64,000 nucleotides of DNA from Acidovorax temperans (GCF_006716905.1 NZ_VFPV01000002.1:1366448-1430447), one strand, 5' to 3'; counted from the stretch's first letter, positions 16,651 through 25,718 are shown. A program made the numbers and translations. The notes: generated from the letters alone by a model not told the origin.

Positions 16651-17742
16651 ATGTCAGTCACCGAACAAGGCCTTTTGGCCGCACTTTCCAGCGTGCTCGA
16701 CCCCCACACGGGCAAGGATTTTGTCAGCACCCGCGCCCTGCGCAACGTGCAGATCAGCGGTGGCGACGTGGCGTTTGACGTGGAGCTGGGCTACCCCGCC
16801 AAGAGCCTGGTGCCCGAGCTGCGCCGCAGCCTGGTAGCCGCTGCCAAGGGTGTGGCCGGGGTGAGCAACGTGTCGGTCAACATCACCACCAAGGTCATCG
16901 CCCATGCCGTGCAGCGCGGTGTGCAGCTGTTGCCACAGGTGAAGAACATCATTGCCGTGGCCTCGGGCAAGGGTGGCGTGGGCAAGAGCACCACCGCCGC
17001 CAACCTGGCCCTGGCCCTGGCGGCCGAGGGTGCCAGCGTGGGCGTGCTCGACGCCGACATCTACGGCCCCAGCCAGCCCATGATGCTGGGCATCAACCGC
17101 CGCCCTGAAAGCGAAGACGGCAAGACCATGGAGCCGCTCGAAAACTACGGCGTGCAGGTCATGTCCATCGGCTTCCTGGTGGACCAGGACGAAGCCATGA
17201 TCTGGCGCGGCCCCATGGCCACCCAGGCGCTGGAGCAGTTGCTGCGCCAGACCAATTGGAAAGACCTGGATTACCTCATCATCGACATGCCCCCGGGCAC
17301 CGGCGACATCCAGCTCACCCTGAGCCAGCGCGTGCCCATGACCGGTGCGGTCATCGTCACCACCCCGCAGGACATCGCCCTGCTCGACGCCAAAAAGGGC
17401 ATCAAGATGTTCGAGAAGGTGGGTGTGCCCATCCTCGGCATCGTCGAGAACATGGCCGCCCACGTGTGCAGCAACTGCGGCCATGTGGAGCACATCTTTG
17501 GCGCCGATGGCGGCAAGAAGATGGCCGCCGAGTACGGCATGGACTACCTGGGCGCGCTGCCGCTGAACATGAGTATCCGCCTGCAGGCCGACAGCGGAAA
17601 GCCCACCGTGGTGGCCGACCCCGATGGCGAAGTCGCGCAGATCTACAAGAAGGTGGCGCGCGATGTGGCGGTGAAGATTGCGCAGAAGGCCAAGGATTTT
17701 TCCAGCAAGTTCCCCACCATCTCGATCAGCAAGAACACCTGA
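16651..17742 (+). CDS. mrp: Mrp/ApbC-type iron-sulfur cluster carrier ATPase
   Basis: Cytoplasmic P-loop ATPase that carries 4Fe-4S clusters to apo-proteins. It has 363 residues. An N-terminal MIP18/DUF59 domain covers about residues 1-90, the deviant Walker A SGKGGVGKST is residues 105-114, and the cluster-bridging CSNC is C273 and C276. The start has CAGGAG seven to eight bases upstream. It sits directly before the formate dehydrogenase region, whose enzymes need many Fe-S clusters, but the gene is a general housekeeping factor. Confidence 0.95.
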   Translation: MSVTEQGLLAALSSVLDPHTGKDFVSTRALRNVQISGGDVAFDVELGYPAKSLVPELRRSLVAAAKGVAGVSNVSVNITTKVIAHAVQRGVQLLPQVKNIIAVASGKGGVGKSTTAANLALALAAEGASVGVLDADIYGPSQPMMLGINRRPESEDGKTMEPLENYGVQVMSIGFLVDQDEAMIWRGPMATQALEQLLRQTNWKDLDYLIIDMPPGTGDIQLTLSQRVPMTGAVIVTTPQDIALLDAKKGIKMFEKVGVPILGIVENMAAHVCSNCGHVEHIFGADGGKKMAAEYGMDYLGALPLNMSIRLQADSGKPTVVADPDGEVAQIYKKVARDVAVKIAQKAKDFSSKFPTISISKNT

Positions 17743-17776
17743 TCCTCCCGAGCCGCCTGAGCCGCCCCCACTCGCC

Positions 17777-18733
17777 ATGAACCTGCTCGCGTCCCTGCGC
17801 TACCTGGTGGCGCTGCACGAGCACCGGCACTTTGGCCGGGCGGCGCAGGCCTGCCACATCACGCAGCCGGCCCTGTCCAACGCGCTGCGTGCGCTGGAAA
17901 AAGAATTTGGCGTGGTGGTGGTGCGCCGGGGCCGCAGCTTTGAAGGCTTTACGCCCGAAGGCGAGCGCGTGCTGGCCACCGCCCAGCGCATGCTGCACGA
18001 GCACCAGGTGCTGCAGCAGGACCTGAGCAGCGACGCCGCCCACCCGCGCGGCACGCTGCGCCTGGGCGCGGTGCCCACGGCCATGCCCATCCTCGCGCGG
18101 TTTGCGGCGCAATTGCAGGCACGGCACCCGGGCATTGTGCCGGTGGCGCTGTCGATGAGTTCGCAGGCGCTGGAGGCAGGGCTGGAGAGCATTGCCCTGG
18201 ACCTGGCACTGGGCTACACCGACCGTATGCCTGCCCGTGGTGGACCGCTGCGGGCCTGGCCGCAGTATGTGGAGCACTACTTTCTGCTGCGCCGTGCCTC
18301 CCAGCCGCCCAAGGGCGCAGCGCGCGGGCTGCAGATTGGCCCGCCCATGGCCTGGGCCGATGCGGCGGCGCTGCCGCTGTGCCTGCTTACTCCCGAGATG
18401 CACAACCGCAGTCTGGTGGACGGAGCCTTTCGCGCGGCAGGTGCCATGGTGCGGCCTGCGATGGAAACCGATTCGGTGCTGACCCTGGCGCTGAGTGTGG
18501 TGGCTGGCCAGGTGTGCAGTGTGTTGCCTGGGGCGCTGGTGGATGCCGTGCGCGGCCATAAGGGGCTGGAGGCGCTGCCTCTGACCGCTCCAATGCTTAC
18601 CACGCCCATCGGATTCATGTCGCACCGACAGGTGCAGCCCACGCGCGCCCTCGATGCCGCGCTGGCCCTAGCGCAGGACCCCGACTGGCTGCAGCACGCA
18701 GCAGCGCACAGTGGGCTTCTGGTCGCCGATTGA
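17777..18733 (+). CDS. fdsR: LysR-family regulator, likely of the fds formate dehydrogenase operon
   Basis: LysR-type regulator of 318 residues. The N-terminal helix-turn-helix contains HFGRAAQACHITQPALSNALRALEKEFG (residues about 17-44), followed by the effector domain from about residue 92. It lies 34 bases after mrp and 190 bases upstream of the fused fdsGB gene on the same strand. In Cupriavidus a LysR protein, FdsR, sits in this place and activates fds in response to formate; the name is taken from that position and is an inference. Confidence 0.75.
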   Translation: MNLLASLRYLVALHEHRHFGRAAQACHITQPALSNALRALEKEFGVVVVRRGRSFEGFTPEGERVLATAQRMLHEHQVLQQDLSSDAAHPRGTLRLGAVPTAMPILARFAAQLQARHPGIVPVALSMSSQALEAGLESIALDLALGYTDRMPARGGPLRAWPQYVEHYFLLRRASQPPKGAARGLQIGPPMAWADAAALPLCLLTPEMHNRSLVDGAFRAAGAMVRPAMETDSVLTLALSVVAGQVCSVLPGALVDAVRGHKGLEALPLTAPMLTTPIGFMSHRQVQPTRALDAALALAQDPDWLQHAAAHSGLLVAD

Positions 18734-18767
18734 GCGCTGACCCCACGGGTTGCGGTGTTTGATTCAC

Positions 18768-18795
18768 GGGCCGTTGCAAAAACGGCCGTTTCATT
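18768..18795 (+). terminator. Hairpin after the LysR gene
   Basis: GGCCGTT-GCAAA-AACGGCC (18769-18787) followed by GTTTCATTTGTTTTTG. It is placed 35 bases after the regulator stop and before the fdsGB promoter region, so it likely separates the two transcripts. Confidence 0.6.
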
Positions 18796-18923
18796 TGTTT
18801 TTGTGATCGCCCCATGTGCATCGGCAATTTGACGCCGCACGAGTCCCTGACTGACACTGCGGCGGCGCGCCTGGCCTATGCAGGCGCCTTCATACAAAAC
18901 AACGCGCTCCACGCCCCCGGCCC

Positions 18924-20831
18924 ATGCACCTTGCCCCCGAAGCCCCCAACGCAACCGTTGTCGCCGCTGTATCGGTCAACGACATGCGCGAACGCATCCG
19001 CCGCAAAAGCCGCCTCAAGGGCCGCCAGCCCGAAGAGGCGGCCATGGCCGACGTGGCGCAAGTGCTGGGCCCGCGCCCGGCCACCGGCTTTCGGCGCGAT
19101 CTGCTCATTGAATACCTGCACCGCCTGAACGACCACTTTGGCGTGCTGCACGACCGGCACCTGGTTGCGCTCGCCAAGCAGATGAACCTGCCGATGGCCG
19201 AGGTGTACGAGGTGGCGAGCTTCTACCACCACTTCGACATCGTGCGCGGCGACGATGCCGTGGCCCCGCGCCTGGTGCTGCGGGTGTGCGACAGCCTGAG
19301 CTGCAGCATGACCGGCGCGCGCGAACTGCTCGAAGTACTGCCGGCACGGTTGCAAGCGGCCGGGCAGGGCGACGTGCAGGTGTTGGCCGTGCCCTGCGTG
19401 GGCCGCTGCGAGCAGGCGCCCGTGGCCGTGGTGCACCAGTGCCCTGTGCCGCAAGCCACCTTGGACTCGGTGCTGGAAACCGTCACTTTGAAGCCAAATC
19501 GGGCTCTGGCGCTTCACCCATCAGCGCCAGCAGCTATCAATTTTGATATTGCAGCGCTGGCAGAGCACAGCGTACCTGCGCAGCCGGATGGCATCAGCCC
19601 CGCGCACACTGATCTCGCCACCTACCGCGCCCGCGGCGGTTACCAGACCGCTGCCGCCTTGGTCAACGGCGAGATGGACGCCGAGGGGGTGCTGGCTGCC
19701 ATGGAGGACTCGGGCCTGCGCGGCCTGGGCGGCGCGGGCTTCCCGGCGGGGCGCAAGTGGCGGATTGTTCGGGACCAGCCCGCGCCACGCCTGATGGCCG
19801 TGAACATCGACGAGGGCGAGCCCGGCACCTTCAAGGACCGCACTTACCTGGAGCGCGACCCGCACCGTTTTCTGGAAGGCGTGCTCATCGCCGCCCAGGT
19901 GGTGGGTACCGAGGCCATCTATATCTACCTGCGCGACGAGTACCACGGCTGCCGCGCGTTGCTGCAGCGCGCTCTGGACGATCTGCGTGCCGATCTGCCG
20001 TGCCCGCTGCCCCATATCGAGCTGCGCCGTGGCGCAGGCGCGTACATCTGTGGCGAAGAATCGGCCATGATCGAGAGCATCGAAGGCAAACGCGGCGAGC
20101 CGCGCATGCGCCCGCCCTACATCGCGCAGGTGGGCCTGTTCGGCCGGCCTACGCTGGAGCACAACTTCGAGACGCTGTACTGGGTGCGTGACATCGTGGA
20201 GCGCGGGCCGCAGTGGTTTGCCAGCTTTGGCCGCCACGGCCGCAAGGGGCTGCGGTCGTTTAGCGTGAGCGGCCGGGTCAAGCACCCGGGCGTCAAGCTC
20301 GCGCCCGCAGGCATCACGGCGCAGGAACTCATCGACGAATACTGCGGCGGCATGCTGGACGGCCACCAGCTCTATGCCTACCTGCCCGGCGGCGCCTCGG
20401 GCGGCATCCTGCCCGCCAGCCTCAACCAGATACCGCTGGACTTCGACACGCTGCAGCCCTACGGCTGCTTCATCGGCTCGGCGGCCGTCATCGTGCTCAG
20501 CCAGCATGACCGGGCGCGCGATGCGGCGCTGAACGTGATGCGCTTTTTTGAACACGAAAGCTGCGGCCAGTGCACGCCCTGCCGCGTGGGCACGGCCAAG
20601 GCGGCCACGCTGATGGAGGCACCGCAGTGGGATGAGGAGTTGCTGGACGATCTGGCACAGGTAATGGCCGACGCCTCCATCTGCGGCCTGGGCCAGGCGG
20701 CGCCCAACCCCATCCGCTGCATTCACAAGTATTTTCCGCACGAGGTGGGCGAAGGGCCCTGGCCGGGTGATCTGCCCAAGCCGCGCAACAGCCCGTTGGC
20801 AGAGCAATTGCCCCAAGGAGGCCAGCCATGA
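18924..20831 (+). CDS. fdsB: NAD-dependent formate dehydrogenase, fused FdsG-FdsB (gamma-beta) subunit
   Basis: A 635-residue fusion of two subunits that are separate in Cupriavidus and Rhodobacter. Residues 1 to about 186 are FdsG/NuoE-like, with 2Fe-2S ligands in CDSLSC and CVGRC. Residues about 215-635 are NuoF-like: GLGGAGFPAGRKW and DEGEPGTFKDR bind FMN and NADH, and CGQCTPC with a later Cys holds a 4Fe-4S cluster. The two are joined by residues about 189-210, encoded by a copy of the dispersed repeat. It passes electrons from FdsA to NAD in the soluble enzyme. It ends by ATGA overlap with fdsA. An alternative start at 18984 exists. Confidence 0.92.
   Translation: MHLAPEAPNATVVAAVSVNDMRERIRRKSRLKGRQPEEAAMADVAQVLGPRPATGFRRDLLIEYLHRLNDHFGVLHDRHLVALAKQMNLPMAEVYEVASFYHHFDIVRGDDAVAPRLVLRVCDSLSCSMTGARELLEVLPARLQAAGQGDVQVLAVPCVGRCEQAPVAVVHQCPVPQATLDSVLETVTLKPNRALALHPSAPAAINFDIAALAEHSVPAQPDGISPAHTDLATYRARGGYQTAAALVNGEMDAEGVLAAMEDSGLRGLGGAGFPAGRKWRIVRDQPAPRLMAVNIDEGEPGTFKDRTYLERDPHRFLEGVLIAAQVVGTEAIYIYLRDEYHGCRALLQRALDDLRADLPCPLPHIELRRGAGAYICGEESAMIESIEGKRGEPRMRPPYIAQVGLFGRPTLEHNFETLYWVRDIVERGPQWFASFGRHGRKGLRSFSVSGRVKHPGVKLAPAGITAQELIDEYCGGMLDGHQLYAYLPGGASGGILPASLNQIPLDFDTLQPYGCFIGSAAVIVLSQHDRARDAALNVMRFFEHESCGQCTPCRVGTAKAATLMEAPQWDEELLDDLAQVMADASICGLGQAAPNPIRCIHKYFPHEVGEGPWPGDLPKPRNSPLAEQLPQGGQP
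19490..19552 (-). repeat. Dispersed inverted repeat, copy 4 (in frame at the FdsG-FdsB joint)
   Basis: Reads on the minus strand as TATCAAAATTGATAGCTGCT GGCGCTGATGGGTGAAGCGC CAGAGCCC. It is translated as RALALHPSAPAAINFD between the two domains. This is the same phase of the repeat that is read in metG. Confidence 0.8.
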
Positions 20832-23797
20832 GCGCGCTGCCCCACACGCCAGGCGTGGCCTTCGAGCTGGACGGCCAGCCCATCACCGCCCGCCCTGGCG
20901 AAACCATCTTGAAAGCCGCGCAGCGCCACGGCGTGGAGATTCCGCACCTGTGCTACGCGGACGGCCTGCGCCCCGACGGCAACTGCCGCGCCTGCGTGGT
21001 CGAAATCGCGGGCGAGCGCACGCTGGCGCCCAGCTGCTGCCGCGCACCCACCGCAGGGATGAAAGTGCAGGCCGCCAGCCCGCGTGCCCGCAAAAGCCAG
21101 CAGATGGTGGTGGAGATGCTGCTGTCTGACATGCCGGACGTGGGCTACCGATGGAATGATGACCAGTCAGATACTCCTGAATTGATAGCTGGTGGCGCTT
21201 ATCCATCAAGCGCTGGAGCCCAATTTGACTCAAAAAATACGGAAGCGGTGGGCCAGCACGGTGAGCTGAGCCAATGGGCGGATCGGCTGGGCGTGAGCGT
21301 GCGCCCGGCATTGAAGGCCCTGCGCCGCGAGCAGCCCGCGCCCGACCTGAGCCACCCCGCCATGGCCGTGAACCTGGACGCCTGCATCCAGTGCAACCGC
21401 TGCGTGCGCGCCTGCCGCGAGGAACAAGTCAACGATGTGATCGGCTACGCGCTGCGCGGGGCCGACAGCAAGATCGTTTTCGACCTCGACGACCCCATGG
21501 CCGAAAGCACCTGCGTGGCCTGTGGCGAATGCGTGCAGGCCTGCCCCACGGGCGCGCTCAGCCCCAAGACGCACATCGGCTCGCAAAAGGTGGACCGCAA
21601 AGTCGATTCGGTCTGCCCGTTCTGCGGCGTGGGCTGCCTCATCACCTACAACGTGCGCGATGAAAAGATCATCAGCGTGGAAGGCCGCGACGGCCCCGCC
21701 AACCACGGCCGTCTGTGCGTGAAGGGGCGCTTTGGTTTTGACTACGCCCACCATCCTGACCGCCTCACGGTGCCGCTGATCCGCAAGAGTGGCGTGCCCA
21801 AGGAAGTGCGTCCCCATGGCGCCGACTGGCGGGATACCTTCCGCGAAGCCACCTGGGACGAAGCGCTGGATCTGGCTGCAGGCCAGCTCAAAAGCCTGCG
21901 CGACACGCACGGCCCCAAGGCGCTGGCAGGCTTTGGCTCGGCCAAGGGCAGCAACGAAGAGGCCTACCTGTTCCAAAAGCTCGTGCGCACCGGTTTCGGC
22001 AGCAACAACGTGGACCACTGCACCCGGCTGTGCCACGCATCCAGCGTGGCCGCGCTGCTCGAAGGCGTGGGCTCGGGCGCGGTGAGCAACCCGGTCAACG
22101 ATGTGGAGCACGCCGAGCTGATCTTCGTGATCGGCTCCAACCCCACGGCCAACCACCCGGTGGCGGCGACCTGGATGAAGAACGCGGCGAAGCGCGGCGC
22201 GAAGATCGTGCTGGCCGACCCGCGCGTGACCGACATTGGCCGCCACGCCTGGCGCACGCTGCAGTTCAAGGCCGATACCGACGTGGCCATGCTCAATGCG
22301 CTCATCCACACAGTGATCGACGAAGGGCTGGTGGATGAGGCCTTCATCCGCGACCGCGCCAACAACTTCGAGGCCCTCAAGGCCAACGTGATGGGCTGCA
22401 GCCCCGAGGCCATGGCGCCTGTGTGCGGCATCCCGGCCGAGACGCTGCGCGAGGTGGCGCGCGCGTTTGCCACTTCGAAGGCCTCGATGATTTTGTGGGG
22501 TATGGGCGTGAGCCAGCACATCCACGGCACCGACAACGCACGCTGTCTGATCGCACTGTGCGCTGTCACGGGCCAGATCGGCAAGCCCGGCTCGGGCCTG
22601 CACCCGCTGCGCGGCCAGAACAATGTGCAGGGCGCGAGCGACGCGGGGTTGATCCCCATGATGTTCCCCAACTACCAGCGTGTGGACAACGCCGGGGCGC
22701 ATGCGTGGTTTGAAGAATTCTGGGGCACCCAGCTCGATGAAGCGCCGGGCTACACCGTGGTAGAGATCATGCACAAGGCCCTGGCCGACGACAGCGACCC
22801 GCACAAGGTGCGCGGTATGTACATCATGGGCGAAAACCCCGCCATGAGCGACCCCGACCTGAACCACGCGCGCCACGCGCTGGCCAGCCTGCAGCACCTG
22901 GTGGTGCAGGACATCTTTCTGACCGAAACCGCCTGGCTGGCCGATGTGGTGCTGCCCGCCAGTGCCTGGCCGGAAAAGACAGGCACCGCCAGCAACACCG
23001 ACCGCATGGTGCAGATGGGCCGCCGCGCCCTGAACCCGCCGGGCGATGCGCGGCCGGACCTGTGGATCATTCAGCAGATCGCGCAACGAGTGGGCCCCCA
23101 CGCTCCGCACTTCGTGTCGTCGCTGCCCCCCGAGGGGGCCGGCCCCGCCTTGGGGCGGCCCGGCGGCGGGGCGGGCCTGAACTGGAACTACGAAGGCGAA
23201 GAATCTGGCGTGGCCGCCGTGTACGAGGAAATGCGGCAGGCAATGCACGCCAGCATCGAGGGCATCACCTGGGACCGGCTGGAGCGCGATTCCAGCGTGA
23301 CCTACCCCTGCCTTGCACCTGACGACCCCGGCCAGCCCATCGTCTTCACTGATCAATTCCCCACCCCCACGGGTCGCCTGCAACTGGTGCCTGCCAGCGT
23401 GATCCCGGCGGCAGAAAAGCCGAGCGCTGAGTTCCCGTTCGTGCTCATCACCGGCCGCCAGCTGGAGCACTGGCACACGGGCAGCATGACGCGGCGCAGC
23501 ACCGTGCTGGACGCCATCGAGCCCATGGCGACCGCATCCCTGCATGGTGATGAACTGGCGCGGCTGGGTGTGCAGCCCGGCGCGCTGGTGGGCATCCGCT
23601 CGCGGCGCGGCATGGTGCAGGTGCGCGTGCGGCGGGACGACGGCACGCCGCGTGGCACGGTGTTCATGCCGTTTGCGTATGTGGAAGCCGCAGCCAACCT
23701 GCTCACCAATGCGGCGCTGGACCCGTTTGGCAAGATTCCAGAGTTCAAATACTGCGCTGTGGCGGTAGAGGCGCTGCCATCGGCCAAGGGCGATTGA
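20828..23797 (+). CDS. fdsA: NAD-dependent formate dehydrogenase catalytic (alpha) subunit
   Basis: Molybdenum bis-MGD subunit that oxidises formate to CO2 in the cytoplasm. It has 989 residues. It has an N-terminal 2Fe-2S domain (CYADGLRPDGNCRAC), two 4Fe-4S sites (CIQCNRCVRAC and CVACGECVQAC), a fourth cluster motif CPFCGVGC, and the molybdenum cysteine C402 in CTRLCHASSVAALLEGVG; it is Cys, not selenocysteine. Two stretches look inserted: residues about 116-137 from the dispersed repeat and about 755-783 from a second repeat type. In Cupriavidus the active cysteine is residue 378 as I recall it, which fits a 24-residue insertion. Small fdsC and fdsD genes do not follow directly. Confidence 0.95.
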   Translation: MSALPHTPGVAFELDGQPITARPGETILKAAQRHGVEIPHLCYADGLRPDGNCRACVVEIAGERTLAPSCCRAPTAGMKVQAASPRARKSQQMVVEMLLSDMPDVGYRWNDDQSDTPELIAGGAYPSSAGAQFDSKNTEAVGQHGELSQWADRLGVSVRPALKALRREQPAPDLSHPAMAVNLDACIQCNRCVRACREEQVNDVIGYALRGADSKIVFDLDDPMAESTCVACGECVQACPTGALSPKTHIGSQKVDRKVDSVCPFCGVGCLITYNVRDEKIISVEGRDGPANHGRLCVKGRFGFDYAHHPDRLTVPLIRKSGVPKEVRPHGADWRDTFREATWDEALDLAAGQLKSLRDTHGPKALAGFGSAKGSNEEAYLFQKLVRTGFGSNNVDHCTRLCHASSVAALLEGVGSGAVSNPVNDVEHAELIFVIGSNPTANHPVAATWMKNAAKRGAKIVLADPRVTDIGRHAWRTLQFKADTDVAMLNALIHTVIDEGLVDEAFIRDRANNFEALKANVMGCSPEAMAPVCGIPAETLREVARAFATSKASMILWGMGVSQHIHGTDNARCLIALCAVTGQIGKPGSGLHPLRGQNNVQGASDAGLIPMMFPNYQRVDNAGAHAWFEEFWGTQLDEAPGYTVVEIMHKALADDSDPHKVRGMYIMGENPAMSDPDLNHARHALASLQHLVVQDIFLTETAWLADVVLPASAWPEKTGTASNTDRMVQMGRRALNPPGDARPDLWIIQQIAQRVGPHAPHFVSSLPPEGAGPALGRPGGGAGLNWNYEGEESGVAAVYEEMRQAMHASIEGITWDRLERDSSVTYPCLAPDDPGQPIVFTDQFPTPTGRLQLVPASVIPAAEKPSAEFPFVLITGRQLEHWHTGSMTRRSTVLDAIEPMATASLHGDELARLGVQPGALVGIRSRRGMVQVRVRRDDGTPRGTVFMPFAYVEAAANLLTNAALDPFGKIPEFKYCAVAVEALPSAKGD
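21173..21240 (+). repeat. Dispersed inverted repeat, copy 5 (in frame in fdsA)
   Basis: CTCCTGAATTGATAGCTGGT GGCGCTTATCCATCAAGCGC TGGAGCCCAATTTGACTC. It is translated as ELIAGGAYPSSAGAQFDS between the 2Fe-2S domain and the next cluster domain. Arms GGCGCTT/AAGCGCT are intact. Confidence 0.85.
23090..23175. repeat. Second repeat type, in frame in fdsA
   Basis: CCCCCACGCTCCGCACTTCG TGTCGTCGCTGCCCCCCGAG GGGGCCGG, a GC-rich palindromic element of the kind usually seen between genes in Comamonadaceae. Here it is translated as HAPHFVSSLPPEGAGPALGR between QRVG and LNWNYEG, a place where FdsA proteins normally run without such a spacer. Confidence 0.7.
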
Positions 23798-23866
23798 AGA
23801 GCAGGGCGCAGGGGTTTGGCGGCGCGCCTGTATGGCGGGGGCTGCTACGGAGTACAGTCGCTGCCC

Positions 23867-24415
23867 ATGACTGAGCGCCCCTACACCGATGTTGCTGTGA
23901 TCATGCGCTGCGAGCGCATTGACAACCGCTGGCAGCCCTGGCGGTGGTCGCTGGCCGAAGTGGTCATGCACGACCCGGCCTTCGGCACTGAACCGCGCCA
24001 ACTGTTGAACGACGAGCGCGAACAGCGCTGGATGTTTCCAGGCTTTCGCGTGGAGCTGTTCCGCGACGATGCCGAGGGCTACCACCTGAATGTCGAATCG
24101 CCCGCCCCTTGCTGGTTCGTGCTGTGGCGCATGGACGAAGACGATGGTGGCGATGCCCCCCGCCTGGCCCGCCCGGTGGAAGTCAGCCTGAGCTATCACG
24201 AGGCCGGCCGCTGGCTGGATGCGCAAGAAACGGTGGAGCAAGTGCCCGTGCCGCCTGAGGTGCTGGAGGTGTTGCAGGCCTTTGTGGCCGAGAACTACCA
24301 GCCTGAGCCCAAGCGCCGTAAGCGTCCCGACAGCTTTCAACCGCTGCAAGACCGGTTTGGCAACCCCGCCTCGGTGAGTACCGAGAAACACCGTGGTGGA
24401 GGTGGCCGTGGCTGA
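23867..24415 (+). CDS. DUF3305 family protein
   Basis: A 182-residue cytoplasmic protein starting MTERPYTDVAVIMRCERI and rich in Trp, Glu and Asp. It matches DUF3305, found almost only beside formate dehydrogenase genes and next to DUF3306; function unknown, presumably FDH maturation. It overlaps the following DUF3306 gene by 8 bases. Codons upstream of 23867 lack conservation and a ribosome site. Confidence 0.8.
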   Translation: MTERPYTDVAVIMRCERIDNRWQPWRWSLAEVVMHDPAFGTEPRQLLNDEREQRWMFPGFRVELFRDDAEGYHLNVESPAPCWFVLWRMDEDDGGDAPRLARPVEVSLSYHEAGRWLDAQETVEQVPVPPEVLEVLQAFVAENYQPEPKRRKRPDSFQPLQDRFGNPASVSTEKHRGGGGRG

Positions 24416-25073
24416 CGGATTCCTGGGCCGCTGGTCGCGCCGCAAGCAGGAGGTGCGCGAGGGCAAGCCCGTACAAGACCCCGCGCCACCCGTGCCACAG
24501 GCACCTGTGCCAGCCGGGGTGAATGCGCCTGCGCCCCTGGCCGCGCAGCCTGCTGCGGCACCCGTGCCGCCCGAGCCCGCAGCCCCGCCGTTGCCCACCC
24601 TGCAAGACGCACAGTCGCTGTCCATCGACTCCGATTTCAAGCCCTTCGCCAGCCGTGCGGTGGCGCCCGAGGTGCGCAACGCTGCGATGAAGAAGCTCTT
24701 CACCGACCCCCACTTCAACGTGATGGACGGCTTGGACATCTACATCGACGACTACACCCAGCCCGACCCGCTGCCTGCTGCCATGCTCAAGGAAATGGCC
24801 AGTGCGCAGTTTATGGGGCTGGTGGAAGAAGAGCCGGAAAAGCCACCAGCCGCAGGGCAGGCCGCTGCCCCTGCCGGGCGGAATGACCCGAAAGACCCCG
24901 CACCCGTGGAACCCCCTGTGCCATCGGCAGCGCAACCGGGGCAAGACGTGGCACAGTCGGGGGTATGCACAGCTATTCCTAGCTACCAAAAGGAGGCCCC
25001 CCGGCTCTGCCGGGGAGGCAGTAGAAGTTTGACTTTTCAGGAGGTTGTCCACCGTAGAGACTTTCAATCGTGA
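24408..25073 (+). CDS. DUF3306 family protein, C-terminus altered by an IS200/IS605 insertion
   Basis: The GTG at 24408 has GGAGG five bases upstream. The product starts with MADGFLGRWSRRKQEVREGK, has a Pro/Ala-rich linker (residues about 25-65), then the conserved core DFKPFASRAVAPEVRNAAMKKLF and MDGLDIYIDDYTQPDPLPAAML, typical of DUF3306 proteins next to DUF3305 in formate dehydrogenase loci. The last roughly 30 codons run into the left end of the IS element, so the native tail is lost. After the element one frame can be read as HLRLQPDDAAERPG across the start of the next gene, which may be the displaced original tail. The core is intact, so some activity may remain. Confidence 0.75.
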   Translation: MADGFLGRWSRRKQEVREGKPVQDPAPPVPQAPVPAGVNAPAPLAAQPAAAPVPPEPAAPPLPTLQDAQSLSIDSDFKPFASRAVAPEVRNAAMKKLFTDPHFNVMDGLDIYIDDYTQPDPLPAAMLKEMASAQFMGLVEEEPEKPPAAGQAAAPAGRNDPKDPAPVEPPVPSAAQPGQDVAQSGVCTAIPSYQKEAPRLCRGGSRSLTFQEVVHRRDFQS

Positions 25074-25645
25074 GCCGCCAAGCAAACGAAAGGAAGAAAC
25101 ACGATGGACAAGTATGAAAGTTTGAGTCACACGGCCTGGGATTGCAAATATCACGTGGTCTTCATCCCCAAGTGTCGAAGGCGAACGCTGTACAAGCAGC
25201 TACGCGAACACCTGGGTGAGGTATTCAGAAAGTTGGCCGCGCAAAAGGAATGCAGGGTTGAAGAGGGGCATCTGATGCCCGATCACGTGCACATGATGCT
25301 GTCGATCCCACCGAAGTACTCGGTGTCGCAGGTGGTGGGCTTTATCAAAGGCAAGAGCGCAATCCACCTTGCGCGGGTGTACGGAGAGCGAAAGCGCAAC
25401 TTCGTGGGTCAGCACTTCTGGGCGCGAGGGTACTTCGTCTCGACGGTGGGACGCGACGAAGCGGTGATACGGGAGTACATCCGAAACCAGGAGAAGGAAG
25501 ACGAGAGGTTGGACCAACTCGGTCTATGGAGGTGAGTAGCCACCGATAGGTGGCCCCAAGAATGAGGGGCCGCGTTAGCGACCCCTTACAGCCGCTTTGA
25601 GCGGCTCACATCCCGAATGCCCCCGGCTTTGCCGGGGGATGGTTA
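24985..25645 (+). mobile_element. IS200/IS605-family insertion sequence (tnpA only)
   Basis: Compact element without terminal inverted repeats, carrying one HUH transposase. Subterminal hairpins mark both ends: CCCCGGCTCTGCCGGGG near 24999 and GCCCCCGGCTTTGCCGGGGG near 25619. Two more hairpins (GGGGCCGCGTTAGCGACCCC and AGCCGCTTTGAGCGGCT, 25567-25605) follow the gene. Exact ends are estimated; no target duplication is expected for this family. It separates the DUF3306 gene from the six-cluster ferredoxin gene. Confidence 0.8.
25104..25535 (+). CDS. tnpA: IS200/IS605-family transposase TnpA
   Basis: Single-strand HUH (Y1) transposase of 143 residues, a full-length size. The HUH pair is H61 and H63 in PDHVHMML and the catalytic tyrosine is Y125 in IREYIRNQE. 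AAGGAAG lies nine bases before the ATG. No tnpB or other accessory gene accompanies it. The intact frame suggests a recent or still active insertion. Confidence 0.95.
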   Translation: MDKYESLSHTAWDCKYHVVFIPKCRRRTLYKQLREHLGEVFRKLAAQKECRVEEGHLMPDHVHMMLSIPPKYSVSQVVGFIKGKSAIHLARVYGERKRNFVGQHFWARGYFVSTVGRDEAVIREYIRNQEKEDERLDQLGLWR

Positions 25646-25718
25646 CCCACGCACGGGCAAGCGTCGGCTGGTTCCACGGGGGAGCCTGCGTCGCTTGCCC
25701 CAGCCAGCCACACAGAAC

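Noticed and set aside
21230..24739. Minus-strand open frame of 1169 codons opposite fdsA and the DUF3305/3306 genes
   Set aside because: Low-complexity composition rich in His, Ala, Gly and Arg, with no domain; fdsA on the other strand has complete motifs. It is a high-GC shadow.
23867..25073. Calling the DUF3306 gene a full pseudogene
   Set aside because: The conserved core and start are intact; only the variable tail is changed, so it is kept as an altered CDS.
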